Shown: positions 34,352 through 42,485 of the stretch, piece after piece
Numbering within the stretch: the first letter of the stretch is position 1
Layout of the letters: each line of letters begins with the position of its first letter
From: Limosilactobacillus pontis
Lineage (GTDB): Bacteria; Bacillota; Bacilli; Lactobacillales; Lactobacillaceae
DNA: 64,000 nucleotides
Assembly (NCBI RefSeq): GCF_002940945.1
Contig: NZ_PNFV01000002.1
Coordinates: 124,001 to 188,000, forward strand
Direction of reading: 5' to 3'
Made by a program: the position numbers and the translations under genes
The notes under the pieces: generated by a model
Seen by the model: only the letters and a program-made list of their open reading frames with translations
Database searches by the model: none
Told to the model about the DNA's origin: nothing

Positions 34352-35026
34352 ATGGCCGCAATTGAATTAACTAATATTGATAAGTCATTTGGCACAGGGA
34401 TAAGCCGGGTCGCGGTGCTCAAAGACATTAGCTTCACCGCCGATCTGGGTGAATTGAGCCTGATCCTCGGGCCATCTGGTTCGGGGAAGAGCACTCTTTT
34501 GACGATCATGGGTGGCCTGCAGACGCCGGACAAGGGGACAGTCCTGATTGATCAGCAAGATCTGGGTGAACTGTCATCGAAACAACGTGATCAGCTTCGT
34601 CTCAATAAGATCGGTTTTGTCCTTCAGTCCTACAACCTGCTTCCCTATCTGAATATTCGTGATCAATTCAAGCTGGTTGACCGGATCAAGAGACAGGGGA
34701 ATCTAACCGCAGCTGCACTGGATCATCTTTTGGAAGAATTAGGAATTGACCAGTTATTAAATCAGTACCCGGGTGAACTTTCGGGTGGGCAGAACCAGCG
34801 AGTAGCGATTGCCCGGGCTCTCTATACCGACCCGCAGATTATCCTGGCGGATGAGCCCACGGCTGCGCTAGACAGCAATCGGGTGCGGGTCGTTGGCAAG
34901 ATCTTGAGACAGATGGCCCAAGATCACCGCAAGGCCGTTATTGTGGTGACTCATGATATGCGGTTACGGGAGTTTGCCGACCACATATATCAGCTGATGG
35001 ATGGTCGATTGACCAAGGAAGAATGA
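34352..35026 (+). CDS. MacB/LolD-type ABC ATPase
   Basis: A 224-residue ATPase. Walker A GPSGSGKSTL near residue 40, Q-loop VLQSYNLLPYL near 89, signature LSGGQNQRVAIARAL near 140 and Walker B ILADEPTAALDS near 162. The LSGGQ and the D-loop follow the MacB/LolD subfamily. GGGAGG seven bases before the ATG. It pairs with the upstream permease. A 20-bp palindrome overlaps the stop codon. Confidence 0.92.
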   Translation: MAAIELTNIDKSFGTGISRVAVLKDISFTADLGELSLILGPSGSGKSTLLTIMGGLQTPDKGTVLIDQQDLGELSSKQRDQLRLNKIGFVLQSYNLLPYLNIRDQFKLVDRIKRQGNLTAAALDHLLEELGIDQLLNQYPGELSGGQNQRVAIARALYTDPQIILADEPTAALDSNRVRVVGKILRQMAQDHRKAVIVVTHDMRLREFADHIYQLMDGRLTKEE

Positions 35027-35044
35027 TATTTCCCGGGAAATATC
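35025..35044. promoter_or_regulatory. 20-bp perfect palindrome overlapping the ATPase stop codon
   Basis: GATATTTCCC-GGGAAATATC is a perfect palindrome at 35025-35044. The core TTTCCCGGGAAA recurs at 53132-53143 in front of an XRE regulator gene. It could be an operator, or a weak terminator. Confidence 0.4.
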
Positions 35045-35061
35045 TAATTAATTCATAAAAA

Positions 35062-35142
35062 GCTTCCTTTACTTGGCGTGATTGGGGTACTGATTGGTAT
35101 AATTTTAGTAAGTAGCCTACAAAAATTAAGTAAAGGAGAAGC
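35062..35142 (+). promoter_or_regulatory. Extended -10 promoter flanked by a 13-bp inverted repeat
   Basis: TGGTATAAT with TATAAT at 35098-35103 is an extended -10 element for the next gene. GCTTCCTTTACTT (35062-35074) is repeated in inverse as AAGTAAAGGAGAAGC (35128-35142), with one extra A. The second arm contains the AAAGGAG ribosome binding site. Because the first arm lies upstream of the start of transcription from this promoter, only read-through RNA from the upstream operon could fold and hide the RBS. Confidence 0.5.
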
Positions 35143-35144
35143 AT

Positions 35145-37124
35145 ATGGCTTTTTTAGAATTGCATGACATCCATAAGTCATACTATCTCGACAAAGAAGA
35201 GTTCCCGGTCCTCAAGGGAATCAGTCTGGATTTTGACCGTGGCGAGTTTGTATCAATCCTTGGTGAGTCTGGAGGTGGGAAATCGACCCTGATGAATATT
35301 ATTGGGGGACTGGACCGAAACTTCACGGGTCAGGTCTTGGTCAACGGGCAGCTCCTTGATCATCGCGATCAGAAGCAGCTGGATAATTACCGGCGGTCTA
35401 CCGTTGGTTATATCTACCAGTCTTACAACTTGATTTCCCACTTGACGGTTCTTGATAACGTCTTAATTGCCCTGGATATGACCACCATGACCCGGGAACA
35501 ACAGCGGCAGCGGGCACTTCAGCTGTTAGAAAAGGTGGGATTGGGTGATCAGGTCAATAAGCACCCGAATCACTTGTCTGGTGGCCAAAAGCAACGTGTA
35601 GCAATTGCCCGGGCCCTAGCCAGCGATCCCCAAATAATCATTGCTGACGAGCCGACAGGGGCCTTGGACGCCCAGAATACCCAGGAGGTTCTGGCCCTTC
35701 TGGATGATATTGCCAAGGATGGCAAGCTGGTCATTGCGGTTACCCACTCCCAGGAGGTTGCCGATCACGGAACCCGAATTGTCCATCTTGCCAATGGACT
35801 GATTGACGGTGATGAGCGCTTGCGTCCAACCTATACTCTGCCTACTCATCCGACTCACATTACTGCACGGCCGTTGCCAGCAATGGCGAGCTACCGCACA
35901 GCCTTCAAGCACCTGATGTATAATTTCTGGCGTAACTCCCTGATCATGTTGGGGACGGCGATTGGGATATTTGCGGTAATTCTTTTTACCGGGTTGGGTA
36001 ACGGGATTAATGGTTATATTCAGAACCAGATTAACTCGTTAGCTAACCCACGTGCGGTTACGGTCCATAAGAACCCAACCGGAAAGAAGATGACTCAGGA
36101 TCAGCTTCAGGTCTCGATGCAGAACATGGCAGCCGATCCACAGTCAATGCTGATCAGCCAGCACAATGTTGACCGCCTACGCAAACTTAAGGGAATCTCG
36201 GCAGTTGAACCAGGTGTAACGGTGGCGGGGTTCCGACTGTCCTACCAGAAGATGCAACAGAGCGGTACCAATTTAGCAACCTGGAATCGTTCTGTCACCA
36301 CCCGGGCAATCAAGCATGGACACAAGCCGGGCGATAACGAGATCCTCCTGACCAAGCAACAGGCGATGCAGTTGACTGGCCCGACTAAGTATCGCCAGCT
36401 GATTGGTAAAAAGGTTCACTTGACCTTCAATTGGATTGACCACAACGGCAACCCGGTACCGGTAACTGGTGATTTACGGGTCAGTGGGATTGCGGATGGT
36501 GTTAGTGCCGTGACCGCTTTGAATTATAAGACGATGCACCGATTGATCAAGGATAGTGGGGGTACGACGGCGGCTAATTCCGTGGCCGTAATCGTTAATG
36601 ACCTCAGTCAGGTCCAGAAGGTCGCCAACCGGATCGATAACATGCGTGATGGTAATAACAAGCGGATCTTCGGTGCAATTACCGTTGGTTCAATTCTGAA
36701 GACCGTTAACACATATGTCAGTCTGGCTTCTACCGTTTTGGCTGCGATTGCCGGAATTTCCCTGTTAGTTTCAGCCTTGATGATCATCGTGACGATGTAC
36801 ATGTCAGTGTCAGAGCGGACCAAGGAAATCGGGATTTTGCGGGCGCTGGGCGAGCGAAAGAAAGATATCCGTCGTCTCTTCACTGCTGAGTCGATTCTGA
36901 TCGGTCTCTTTTCTGCAATCCTGGCAATAGTCCTGGCTCTGGTTGCGACGGTTATTCTTAATCATGCCCTATATGGGATGATCAAGTACAACATTGTCCA
37001 AATCACTGTGGGCAACCTCGTCTTTGCTCTTGTGGTAGCGATCGTGATTTCCTTCATTGCGGCCCTCTTACCAGCACGTCGAGCAGCTAATTTGAATCCG
37101 ATCGATGCCCTAGCTGCGGATTAA
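35145..37124 (+). CDS. MacB-like ABC transporter, ATPase fused to permease
   Basis: A 659-residue single-chain MacB-type protein. The N-terminal ATPase shows Walker A GESGGGKSTLMN, Q-loop IYQSYNLISHL, signature LSGGQKQRVAIARAL and Walker B IIIADEPTGALD in the first 170 residues. A linker and one helix at about 260-285 follow, then a periplasmic-type domain and three C-terminal helices with the MSVSERTKEIGILRALGERKKDI motif (in pieces). It would export peptides or envelope-active compounds. RBS AAAGGAG precedes the ATG. It has its own promoter but lies close behind the split ABC pair, and may replace or complement it. Confidence 0.93.
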   Translation: MAFLELHDIHKSYYLDKEEFPVLKGISLDFDRGEFVSILGESGGGKSTLMNIIGGLDRNFTGQVLVNGQLLDHRDQKQLDNYRRSTVGYIYQSYNLISHLTVLDNVLIALDMTTMTREQQRQRALQLLEKVGLGDQVNKHPNHLSGGQKQRVAIARALASDPQIIIADEPTGALDAQNTQEVLALLDDIAKDGKLVIAVTHSQEVADHGTRIVHLANGLIDGDERLRPTYTLPTHPTHITARPLPAMASYRTAFKHLMYNFWRNSLIMLGTAIGIFAVILFTGLGNGINGYIQNQINSLANPRAVTVHKNPTGKKMTQDQLQVSMQNMAADPQSMLISQHNVDRLRKLKGISAVEPGVTVAGFRLSYQKMQQSGTNLATWNRSVTTRAIKHGHKPGDNEILLTKQQAMQLTGPTKYRQLIGKKVHLTFNWIDHNGNPVPVTGDLRVSGIADGVSAVTALNYKTMHRLIKDSGGTTAANSVAVIVNDLSQVQKVANRIDNMRDGNNKRIFGAITVGSILKTVNTYVSLASTVLAAIAGISLLVSALMIIVTMYMSVSERTKEIGILRALGERKKDIRRLFTAESILIGLFSAILAIVLALVATVILNHALYGMIKYNIVQITVGNLVFALVVAIVISFIAALLPARRAANLNPIDALAAD

Positions 37125-37136
37125 GTATCATAAATG

Positions 37137-37167
37137 CAAAAAGCCGACCAATTAAGTTGGCTTTTTG
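37137..37167 (+). terminator. Terminator of the MacB-like gene
   Basis: AAAAAGCC-CCAA / TTGG-CTTTTT forms a short stem followed by TTTTGTATTT shortly after the stop codon. Confidence 0.75.
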
Positions 37168-37274
37168 TATTTATTAGACATATAAAACAATATGGCACGA
37201 TAAATTAAAATAGACCATAAAAAATAATTAGGCTGTCCAAAACAGGCGTATAATGGATAATGGAGGTGTTAAAA

Positions 37275-37508
37275 GTGACGACAGTTTTTGTTCATGATGA
37301 TGATAAGACGCAAACGGTTCATTGCTCTGACGGTACACAAGGGGTCATGCAGATCAGTAATGCTGACTCAGCACCAAAGTATGATTTTAGATTTTATGGC
37401 CATACCCACCCCAGCTTCTTCCTGAATGCGGACCAATACCACAGTGGGATAGAGCTGACAGTTGCAGATGTCCTAGATACGGAAAAATTTCAACTCAAGT
37501 TTGTTTAA
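37275..37508 (+). CDS. Small hypothetical protein
   Basis: A 77-residue acidic protein that I do not recognise (TTVFVHDDDKTQTVHCSDGT at the start). Histidines, an FYGHTHPSFF segment and one Cys are visible, but no known metal site. The GTG at 37275 is preferred because GGAGGTG lies six bases before it; ATG 37260 would be in frame with no RBS. Single gene with its own terminator. No function is proposed. Confidence 0.5.
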   Translation: MTTVFVHDDDKTQTVHCSDGTQGVMQISNADSAPKYDFRFYGHTHPSFFLNADQYHSGIELTVADVLDTEKFQLKFV

Positions 37509-37511
37509 ACT

Positions 37512-37559
37512 AAAATGAGGACGATGGTACCGGGGAGGCAACCATCATCCTCATTTTTA
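37512..37559. terminator. Bidirectional terminator
   Basis: AAAATGAGGA-GATGGT / ACCATC-TCCTCATTTT stem with T run, between the small protein gene and the convergent ArsR regulator. Confidence 0.8.
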
Positions 37560-37859
37560 TTTTTTGACAATTTGTTCGGCGTGGTTCAGGACGTCGGCGA
37601 TTAGGACTACCACCTGAGGATCATCCAGGTGATAGATAACGACCTTGCCCTGACGATGTTGCTGGACCAGGTTATACTTACGTAGCAGTTGAAGTTGGTG
37701 GGAGACTCCCGACTGTTCCCAATTCAGTCGCTCGCTAATCTCAGAAACACTCATTGAGTGTTGGATTAGGAGGTAGAGAAGCTGTAGTCGTTTAGGGTTA
37801 CCAAGAATCTTGAAGAAATGGCTAATGCTCTCAAGGTTAGGATTTTCATTCACTGGCAC
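37557..37859 (-). CDS. ArsR/SmtB-family winged-helix regulator
   Basis: A 100-residue regulator. The helix-turn-helix is SVSEISERLNWEQSGVSHQLQLLRKYNLV (in pieces), with FFKILGNPKRLQLLYLL before it. The alpha3 metal-site cysteines of ArsR/SmtB are absent (SVSEIS). In alpha5 only part of the CzrA/NmtR site is kept: DDPQVVVLIADVLNHAEQI has Asp, His and Glu but Gln at the first His. So metal sensing is uncertain. The start is GTG with weak RBS GGTGA. No metal-transport gene is adjacent. Confidence 0.82.
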   Translation of the reverse strand: MPVNENPNLESISHFFKILGNPKRLQLLYLLIQHSMSVSEISERLNWEQSGVSHQLQLLRKYNLVQQHRQGKVVIYHLDDPQVVVLIADVLNHAEQIVKK

Positions 37860-37943
37860 GGCCGGTCACCACTTTCCGTCCAAAAGCATGTTAATTGACA
37901 TGCAATTGACTATTATTATGTTTATTTTAAGGTTTTAAACGAA

Positions 37944-37981
37944 AAAAAGCAAAAGCAGGAAAATTGCCTTTGCTTTTTTTC
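37944..37981 (-). terminator. Terminator of the LysM hydrolase gene
   Basis: AAAAAGCAAA / TTTGCTTTTT hairpin directly downstream of the minus-strand LysM gene, T run on that strand. Confidence 0.78.
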
Positions 37982-37992
37982 TATAACCTAAA

Positions 37993-39975
37993 TTAGAGAG
38001 CCAGGTGCTGGCCAACGTAGATTACATATGGACTCTGCAGGTTGTTCTTGCTTGCTAGAGTCCGCCAGTTTAAACCGTACTGTGCGGCGATCTTAGATAA
38101 GGAGTCACCGCTTTGAACGACGTAACCAGTACTGCTAGTGGAAACGTGACTGCTCGTAGTGACGTGGTAGCTTGTCTGACTATTGCCCCGGACCTGAAGA
38201 CGCTGACCAACATAGATGTGGTTTGGGTTGCTCAGGTGGTTGACTTGAGCCAGTTGTGAATAGTTGGTGTTAAACTTAGCGGCGATGCCAGATAGGGTGT
38301 CACCACGCTGCACTGTGTATGTTGACGTAGTGTTTGAATTCGTGGCATAACTCGTATGGTGTGTCGTGGTTGTTGACGTCGTAGTATGCTGACTGGCTGC
38401 TTGCAGCTGGAGACGCTGACCAACATAGATGTGGTTCGGGTTGCTCAGGTGGTTGATCTGGGCCAGGTTGGTGTAGGTGGTGTTGAACTTGTTGGCAATG
38501 CCGGATAGGGTGTCGCCACGCTGAACAGTATATGAGCTAACTCCTGAATTCTGCTGCGTGGTATTGTTAGCTGACTGGGAAGCATGGTTGCTCGTTTGCG
38601 TTTGTACCTGGGCCCGCAATTGAAGACGCTGACCGACGTAGATACGGTTCGGATTGCTTAAGTGGTTGATCTGGGCCAGGCTAGTGTAGGTGGTGTTGAA
38701 CTTGTTGGCAATGCCAGACAGGGTGTCACCACGCTGCACTGTGTATGAACTAGCGCTGCTCGTGTTGGTTGTGGTCGTGTGATTTGTATTTGTGGTAGAT
38801 TGGGTTTTGTGTTGATCCACTGCAGGTGTATTCTGCCGGACCAGCAGACGTTGACCGGGATAGATACGGTTGACGTTATGAATATCGTTCAGGTGGGCCA
38901 GGGTGTTGACCGAAGTAGCAAACTTGTTGGCGATACCGGACAGGGTATCACCGCTGTGGACGGTGTAGTAGTTGGTGTTACCGTTAGCCGCAAAGTTGGT
39001 GTTGGACGTTGAAGCGTTCGTGTAGCGGTTGGTGACCACCCGGCCAGAGAAAGCCACGGAATCAAGCTGGGTTAGGTTGTAGGTCTGGACCAGATTGATC
39101 AGTGAACGGGCATAACTAGGATCTGTTGCGTAGCCATCTTGACGAAGCTTGTTAGCGACGGAAACATAGTTAGTGTCGCCAAGCAGGTTATGGTAGCGTC
39201 GGTTACTGTATAAGAAATTACCATGGTCTTCAACTGATTCGGAATTGTTAGCATAGGCCCGGAAATTGTCGTTGATGTAAACACTCCGACCGTTGTAAAC
39301 TTCCCGGGTTCGCATAGTGACGGAATGGCCATTGTAGGAGCCCTTAATTCCAAAAAGGTTGTGAGCATTGGTGGACAGGGATGAACGACCCCAGCCGCTT
39401 TCTAAGATAGCCTGAGCCACGGTGATGGAAGGCAGAACTTGATACTTGTTCCAGCCAGCGATCGCACCGGGAGCCACGCTCTGAATAAAGTTTTGGCTGT
39501 GAGCGTTATTACTGAAATGTAGGGAAGCAACATCCACCCCGTTACCCTGTTGAGGAGCGGTGGTTGCTGCCATTGCCATAGTGGTTGCTGCGCTGACACT
39601 AGTAGAGGCGGCACTAACGGCAGTGGAGGCCGATTGAGCGGGTGCAACACTGGCAGTTGCTACCGTTGTACTGGCGCTTGATACCGTAGCATCAGCAGCT
39701 GCCGAGTGATCTGCAGTGGCGGAACTAACCACCGCACTACTGGAGTTCGTGGAACTGTCTGAGTTTACGGCAGCAGAGCTGTTAGCCGTTGAGGTGCTGT
39801 TCGGTACTGCACTGGTGACTTGCGTTTCTGCCTTTACTGGTTGATCATCAGCGTGTGCAACTGCACCGGTAGCAGTAAGCATTGTGAGGGCCGTGATACC
39901 AGCAAACACCCATTTTCGGCCGCTTTTGTACATCTTGTAATGTGTGGTCGCATTAGTAGATTCCTGACGATTCAT
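37993..39975 (-). CDS. Secreted GH73 peptidoglycan hydrolase with five LysM repeats
   Basis: A 660-residue exported murein hydrolase. The signal is of the KxYKxGKxW type ([11 protein letters not shown]) with a hydrophobic stretch and a cut near VAHADD. A Ser/Ala/Thr-rich linker comes next, then a GH73 N-acetylglucosaminidase domain (about 150-310; [12 protein letters not shown] carries catalytic Glu) and five LysM modules to the end, separated by Ser/Thr/Asn linkers. LysM 2-4 are nearly identical ([16 protein letters not shown]). LysM 1 and 5 are diverged. The ATG at 39975 is chosen because AAGGGAG is nine bases upstream; the ATG at 39981 is too close. It probably acts in daughter-cell separation or wall turnover. 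Confidence 0.93.
   Translation of the reverse strand: MNRQESTNATTHYKMYKSGRKWVFAGITALTMLTATGAVAHADDQPVKAETQVTSAVPNSTSTANSSAAVNSDSSTNSSSAVVSSATADHSAAADATVSSASTTVATASVAPAQSASTAVSAASTSVSAATTMAMAATTAPQQGNGVDVASLHFSNNAHSQNFIQSVAPGAIAGWNKYQVLPSITVAQAILESGWGRSSLSTNAHNLFGIKGSYNGHSVTMRTREVYNGRSVYINDNFRAYANNSESVEDHGNFLYSNRRYHNLLGDTNYVSVANKLRQDGYATDPSYARSLINLVQTYNLTQLDSVAFSGRVVTNRYTNASTSNTNFAANGNTNYYTVHSGDTLSGIANKFATSVNTLAHLNDIHNVNRIYPGQRLLVRQNTPAVDQHKTQSTTNTNHTTTTNTSSASSYTVQRGDTLSGIANKFNTTYTSLAQINHLSNPNRIYVGQRLQLRAQVQTQTSNHASQSANNTTQQNSGVSSYTVQRGDTLSGIANKFNTTYTNLAQINHLSNPNHIYVGQRLQLQAASQHTTTSTTTTHHTSYATNSNTTSTYTVQRGDTLSGIAAKFNTNYSQLAQVNHLSNPNHIYVGQRLQVRGNSQTSYHVTTSSHVSTSSTGYVVQSGDSLSKIAAQYGLNWRTLASKNNLQSPYVIYVGQHLAL
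38190..38960 (-). repeat. Nearly identical LysM-coding DNA repeats
   Basis: DNA coding for LysM modules 2, 3 and 4, and less exactly module 1, repeats at about 230-240 bp intervals. Stretches such as the segments near 38410-38520 and 38650-38740 are almost the same. High DNA identity, not only protein identity, suggests recent duplication and possible copy-number change. Confidence 0.75.
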
Positions 39976-39981
39976 TAGCAT

Positions 39982-40256
39982 TGACTCCCTTGACTTAAGA
40001 TAATTGATAAATAGAATTGCTAAGGTTTGACAAAAATATTTAAGAACTTATTAAGATTTAGCTAGTACCAAGTTACCATTAATTTACCTGATCGTCAATG
40101 TTAAAAGGAACTGGTTTAATTAGTAAATTTATATCTGACAAAGGTGTAGTTATGGGCAAACCAGGCTTATATAAATAAATCGTCGTGATAAATTAATTTA
40201 ATACAGATGAAAAAAACAACATATTATCTTAGAGAAAGTTAAATTAGTGAAATATG
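39982..40256. other. AT-rich divergent intergenic region
   Basis: About 275 bp of AT-rich DNA between the LysM hydrolase and the LacI regulator. On the minus strand TTGTCA is followed 17 bp later by a poor -10 (TTATCA), a possible hydrolase promoter. No open reading frame or RNA gene is evident. Confidence 0.5.
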
Positions 40257-40286
40257 TTACCCAGCCGCGGCCGGGTAAGCTATAAT
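40257..40286 (+). promoter_or_regulatory. LacI regulator promoter with palindrome TTACCC-N10-GGGTAA
   Basis: TATAAT at 40281-40286 is the likely -10 of the LacI-family gene. TTACCC at 40257-40262 and GGGTAA at 40273-40278 form an inverted repeat (the centre, AGCCGCGGCC, is also nearly symmetric). It covers the -35 to -10 spacer. Autoregulation is likely. Confidence 0.5.
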
Positions 40287-40344
40287 AAAAAAGTTACTGA
40301 CAATGTACCAGCCAATTATTTGGAAGAAAGTAGGGATTTGTGAA

Positions 40345-41292
40345 ATGGTTGCGAAGTTAAAGGATGTTGCCGAGCTTGCGGGGATCTCGGTAACCACAGT
40401 ATCCCGGGTGATTAATAACTACGGGTCCTTAAGTGAGAAAACCATCAAGAAGGTCCATGCAGCGATGCGGGAACTAAACTATCAGCCCAACGCCCTGGCC
40501 CGGGCAATGCAGGGGAAGCCATCTAAGTTCATTGGTCTGATCTTCCCTAACCTGATCAACCCCTTCTTTGCGGAGCTGGTTAACGAACTGGAACGGCAGC
40601 TCTTCACCAAGGGTTACAAGACGATTATTGCCTCTTCGGCTGAAAACCCGGAGATTGAGCATGACTACCTGAGTATGCTGATGGCCAACCAGGTCGATGG
40701 GATTATTTCCGGGTCCCACAACCTTGATATCAAGGAGTATCACCAGGTCACGGCGCCAATTGTGTCGTTTGACCGCTACCTGGCTGACAACATTCCGATT
40801 GTCTCAGCAGATAGCTACCAAGGCGGGCAGCTGGCCACTCAGTACCTGATTGAACATCAGGTACGACGGATCGCAGTGATGGTCGATGAGGATCAGTCGG
40901 TTTCACCAACGGTCAACCGGCTTCAGGGGGTGGTTGACTACCTTGGTCAGCACCACCGGAGCTTTGACCCGCTAGATGTCCACCATGTTGACTTGGCAAC
41001 TGTTTTTCCAGGTATTTATGACGGGGTGATTGCCTCCAACGATGTTCAGGCTCTGAGGATTGTTAATATCTATCATCGGGCTGGCCTCCGGCTTAATCAG
41101 GATTATTTCTTGACTGGTTACAACGGTTCAACGCTAATCCGCCAGACAAATCCCGAACTGCCAACGGTGATTCAGCCAATTGCAGAACTGAGTACCAAGC
41201 TGATCGCTACCCTGATGACGCGTATCAAGCGCCCCCAGGACACGGTGCCATCCGTGGTAGTTCCGGTACATTTTTATACGCCGCAAAATTAA
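40345..41292 (+). CDS. LacI-family sugar-responsive repressor
   Basis: A 315-residue LacI/GalR regulator. The N-terminal helix-turn-helix KLKDVAELAGISVTTVSRVINN and hinge-helix QPNALARAMQ are complete, followed by a periplasmic-binding-type effector domain (LIFPNLINPFFAELVNELE, NQVDGIISGS). ATG 40345 has AGGGA eight bases upstream; the upstream ORF extension to 40303 is rejected. It is similar in build to the second LacI regulator at 54700. The closest match is ScrR/RafR-type repressors. Its targets may lie in the window, such as the GH32 operon, or elsewhere. No adjacent operon is evident: the next genes are not sugar genes. Confidence 0.88.
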   Translation: MVAKLKDVAELAGISVTTVSRVINNYGSLSEKTIKKVHAAMRELNYQPNALARAMQGKPSKFIGLIFPNLINPFFAELVNELERQLFTKGYKTIIASSAENPEIEHDYLSMLMANQVDGIISGSHNLDIKEYHQVTAPIVSFDRYLADNIPIVSADSYQGGQLATQYLIEHQVRRIAVMVDEDQSVSPTVNRLQGVVDYLGQHHRSFDPLDVHHVDLATVFPGIYDGVIASNDVQALRIVNIYHRAGLRLNQDYFLTGYNGSTLIRQTNPELPTVIQPIAELSTKLIATLMTRIKRPQDTVPSVVVPVHFYTPQN

Positions 41293-41293
41293 A

Positions 41294-41334
41294 AAAGGAC
41301 TGGAAGAAAGTATTGTTTTCTTCCAGTCCCTTTG
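41294..41334 (+). terminator. Terminator of the LacI gene
   Basis: GGACTGGAAGAAA / TTTCTTCCAGTCC stem with T-rich tail directly after the LacI stop codon. Confidence 0.85.
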
Positions 41335-41405
41335 ATTTTCATTATAGTGTAGCTACGAAAAATTTAGTAGGTTAGCTTAGCATCACAAGTCTATCTGATT
41401 ATGGA

Positions 41406-41440
41406 CTAAGGCTGGCACGTTCAGCGCCAGCCTTAGTTAA
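41406..41440 (-). terminator. Terminator of the small gene at 41450
   Basis: ACTAAGGCTGGC / GCCAGCCTTAGT perfect stem just downstream of the minus-strand small gene. The minus-strand tail beyond it is only weakly T-rich. Confidence 0.65.
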
Positions 41441-41449
41441 TATTGTCAA

Positions 41450-41635
41450 TTATTTGCTTTGCATAAACCGTTGGAGCAATTCGGTTTCTTCAGAAGTCGC
41501 CACTGAATTTGATGATTTAATATCGTGAATCCGTTCAACTGATAGATGGCTTCCAAAGGCAACTTCATTATCGTTTAAGTCGTTTTCGCGCTCAAAATTG
41601 ATAAGCTTTTGAGCTAACTCACTCAAATTGTCCAT
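41450..41635 (-). CDS. Small hypothetical protein of lactobacilli
   Basis: A 61-residue acidic, helical protein (DNLSELAQKLINFERENDLN at the start, VAFGSHLSVERIHDIK in the middle). The pattern of short helices with a turn (EVAFGSHLSVERIH) resembles a truncated helix-turn-helix. Similar small proteins exist in lactobacilli with no known role. AAGGAGGAATTGATTTC precedes the ATG, so it is really translated. Confidence 0.6.
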   Translation of the reverse strand: MDNLSELAQKLINFERENDLNDNEVAFGSHLSVERIHDIKSSNSVATSEETELLQRFMQSK

Positions 41636-41849
41636 GAAATCAATTCCTCCTTAAGATAATTACGTCACGAGGACTTATTAATCTATATTTATTGTAAAAC
41701 ATGTTTAAAATTTATGTCAAAATTTAGTTTAGCACAGTTCTCCCGGTTTGCGAGAATTAAATTCGCAATGATCTAGTGGGAAAGCCGGGACATGGGTGGA
41801 ATTTTGTGTGATAATCTATATAATTACCTTTTTAGATTGGAGAATGATT

Positions 41850-42470
41850 ATGAGTTGGAATTGGCTTGGCTGGCTCCTCTGGATTTTGGCAATTGTCTTT
41901 CTCTGCTATGTCATCCACTACATTCGGGTGCAGCAGTTGATGCTGATTGCTAAGACCAAGCGTGCCTTTGACAAGAAGCTCTTTGGCCGTTATGTGGCCC
42001 TCGTACTAGTATCCCTGGTGTGGATTGGTGGTATGTCCTACATGACTTTCTTCCGCCAGGTGGATCTAGCAAATAACCAGCAGACCCGGATTAGCACGAA
42101 ATACTACCCGTTGCAGATTAGCAACAAGAAGGATGACTATTATTATGTTCTGGCGACTCGGAGCAAGAGCGGTAACCATCCAGTTGTTTCTTATACTTAC
42201 TGGTCTGGTAATAACAAGTACACGACAACGTCACGTTTTGGTTCGGTAGCTGATGGCGATCGAATTATTCCCCTAAGCATTAGTGCACTGCCGTGGGATC
42301 AGGCTCAGCTGAAAAAGCAGGATTCCCGGACTGGACATGCTTTTGCGGCAGTCATGTCTGTTCATTACCGAAACACTCCGCTGAATGGTATCGGACTGCG
42401 CGCTAACCGCGAATCTGCAGCCTATACCTTATTGCGAGTGCCATCTGCCGAAATGGTTATTGAGCGATAG
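41850..42470 (+). CDS. Membrane protein of unknown function, LVIS_2131-like
   Basis: A 206-residue protein. Helix 1 (WLGWLLWILAIVFLCYVIHYI) and helix 2 (VALVLVSLVWIGGMSYMTFF) flank a short basic cytosolic loop. The C-terminal 130 residues are outside and contain Tyr/Ser-rich strands (YYYVLATRSK, VVSYTYWSG). From memory it resembles a lactobacillus family named LVIS_2131; I cannot verify that. ATG 41850 follows TGGAGAATG; the frame is open to 41796. It precedes an MFS gene by 15 bases, so they may be cotranscribed. Confidence 0.6.
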   Translation: MSWNWLGWLLWILAIVFLCYVIHYIRVQQLMLIAKTKRAFDKKLFGRYVALVLVSLVWIGGMSYMTFFRQVDLANNQQTRISTKYYPLQISNKKDDYYYVLATRSKSGNHPVVSYTYWSGNNKYTTTSRFGSVADGDRIIPLSISALPWDQAQLKKQDSRTGHAFAAVMSVHYRNTPLNGIGLRANRESAAYTLLRVPSAEMVIER

Positions 42471-42485
42471 TGATCGAGGCGTTCT

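Noticed and set aside
38190..38960. Direct repeats as a possible mobile element
   Set aside because: They are in-frame LysM modules of one gene, with no terminal inverted repeats or transposase.
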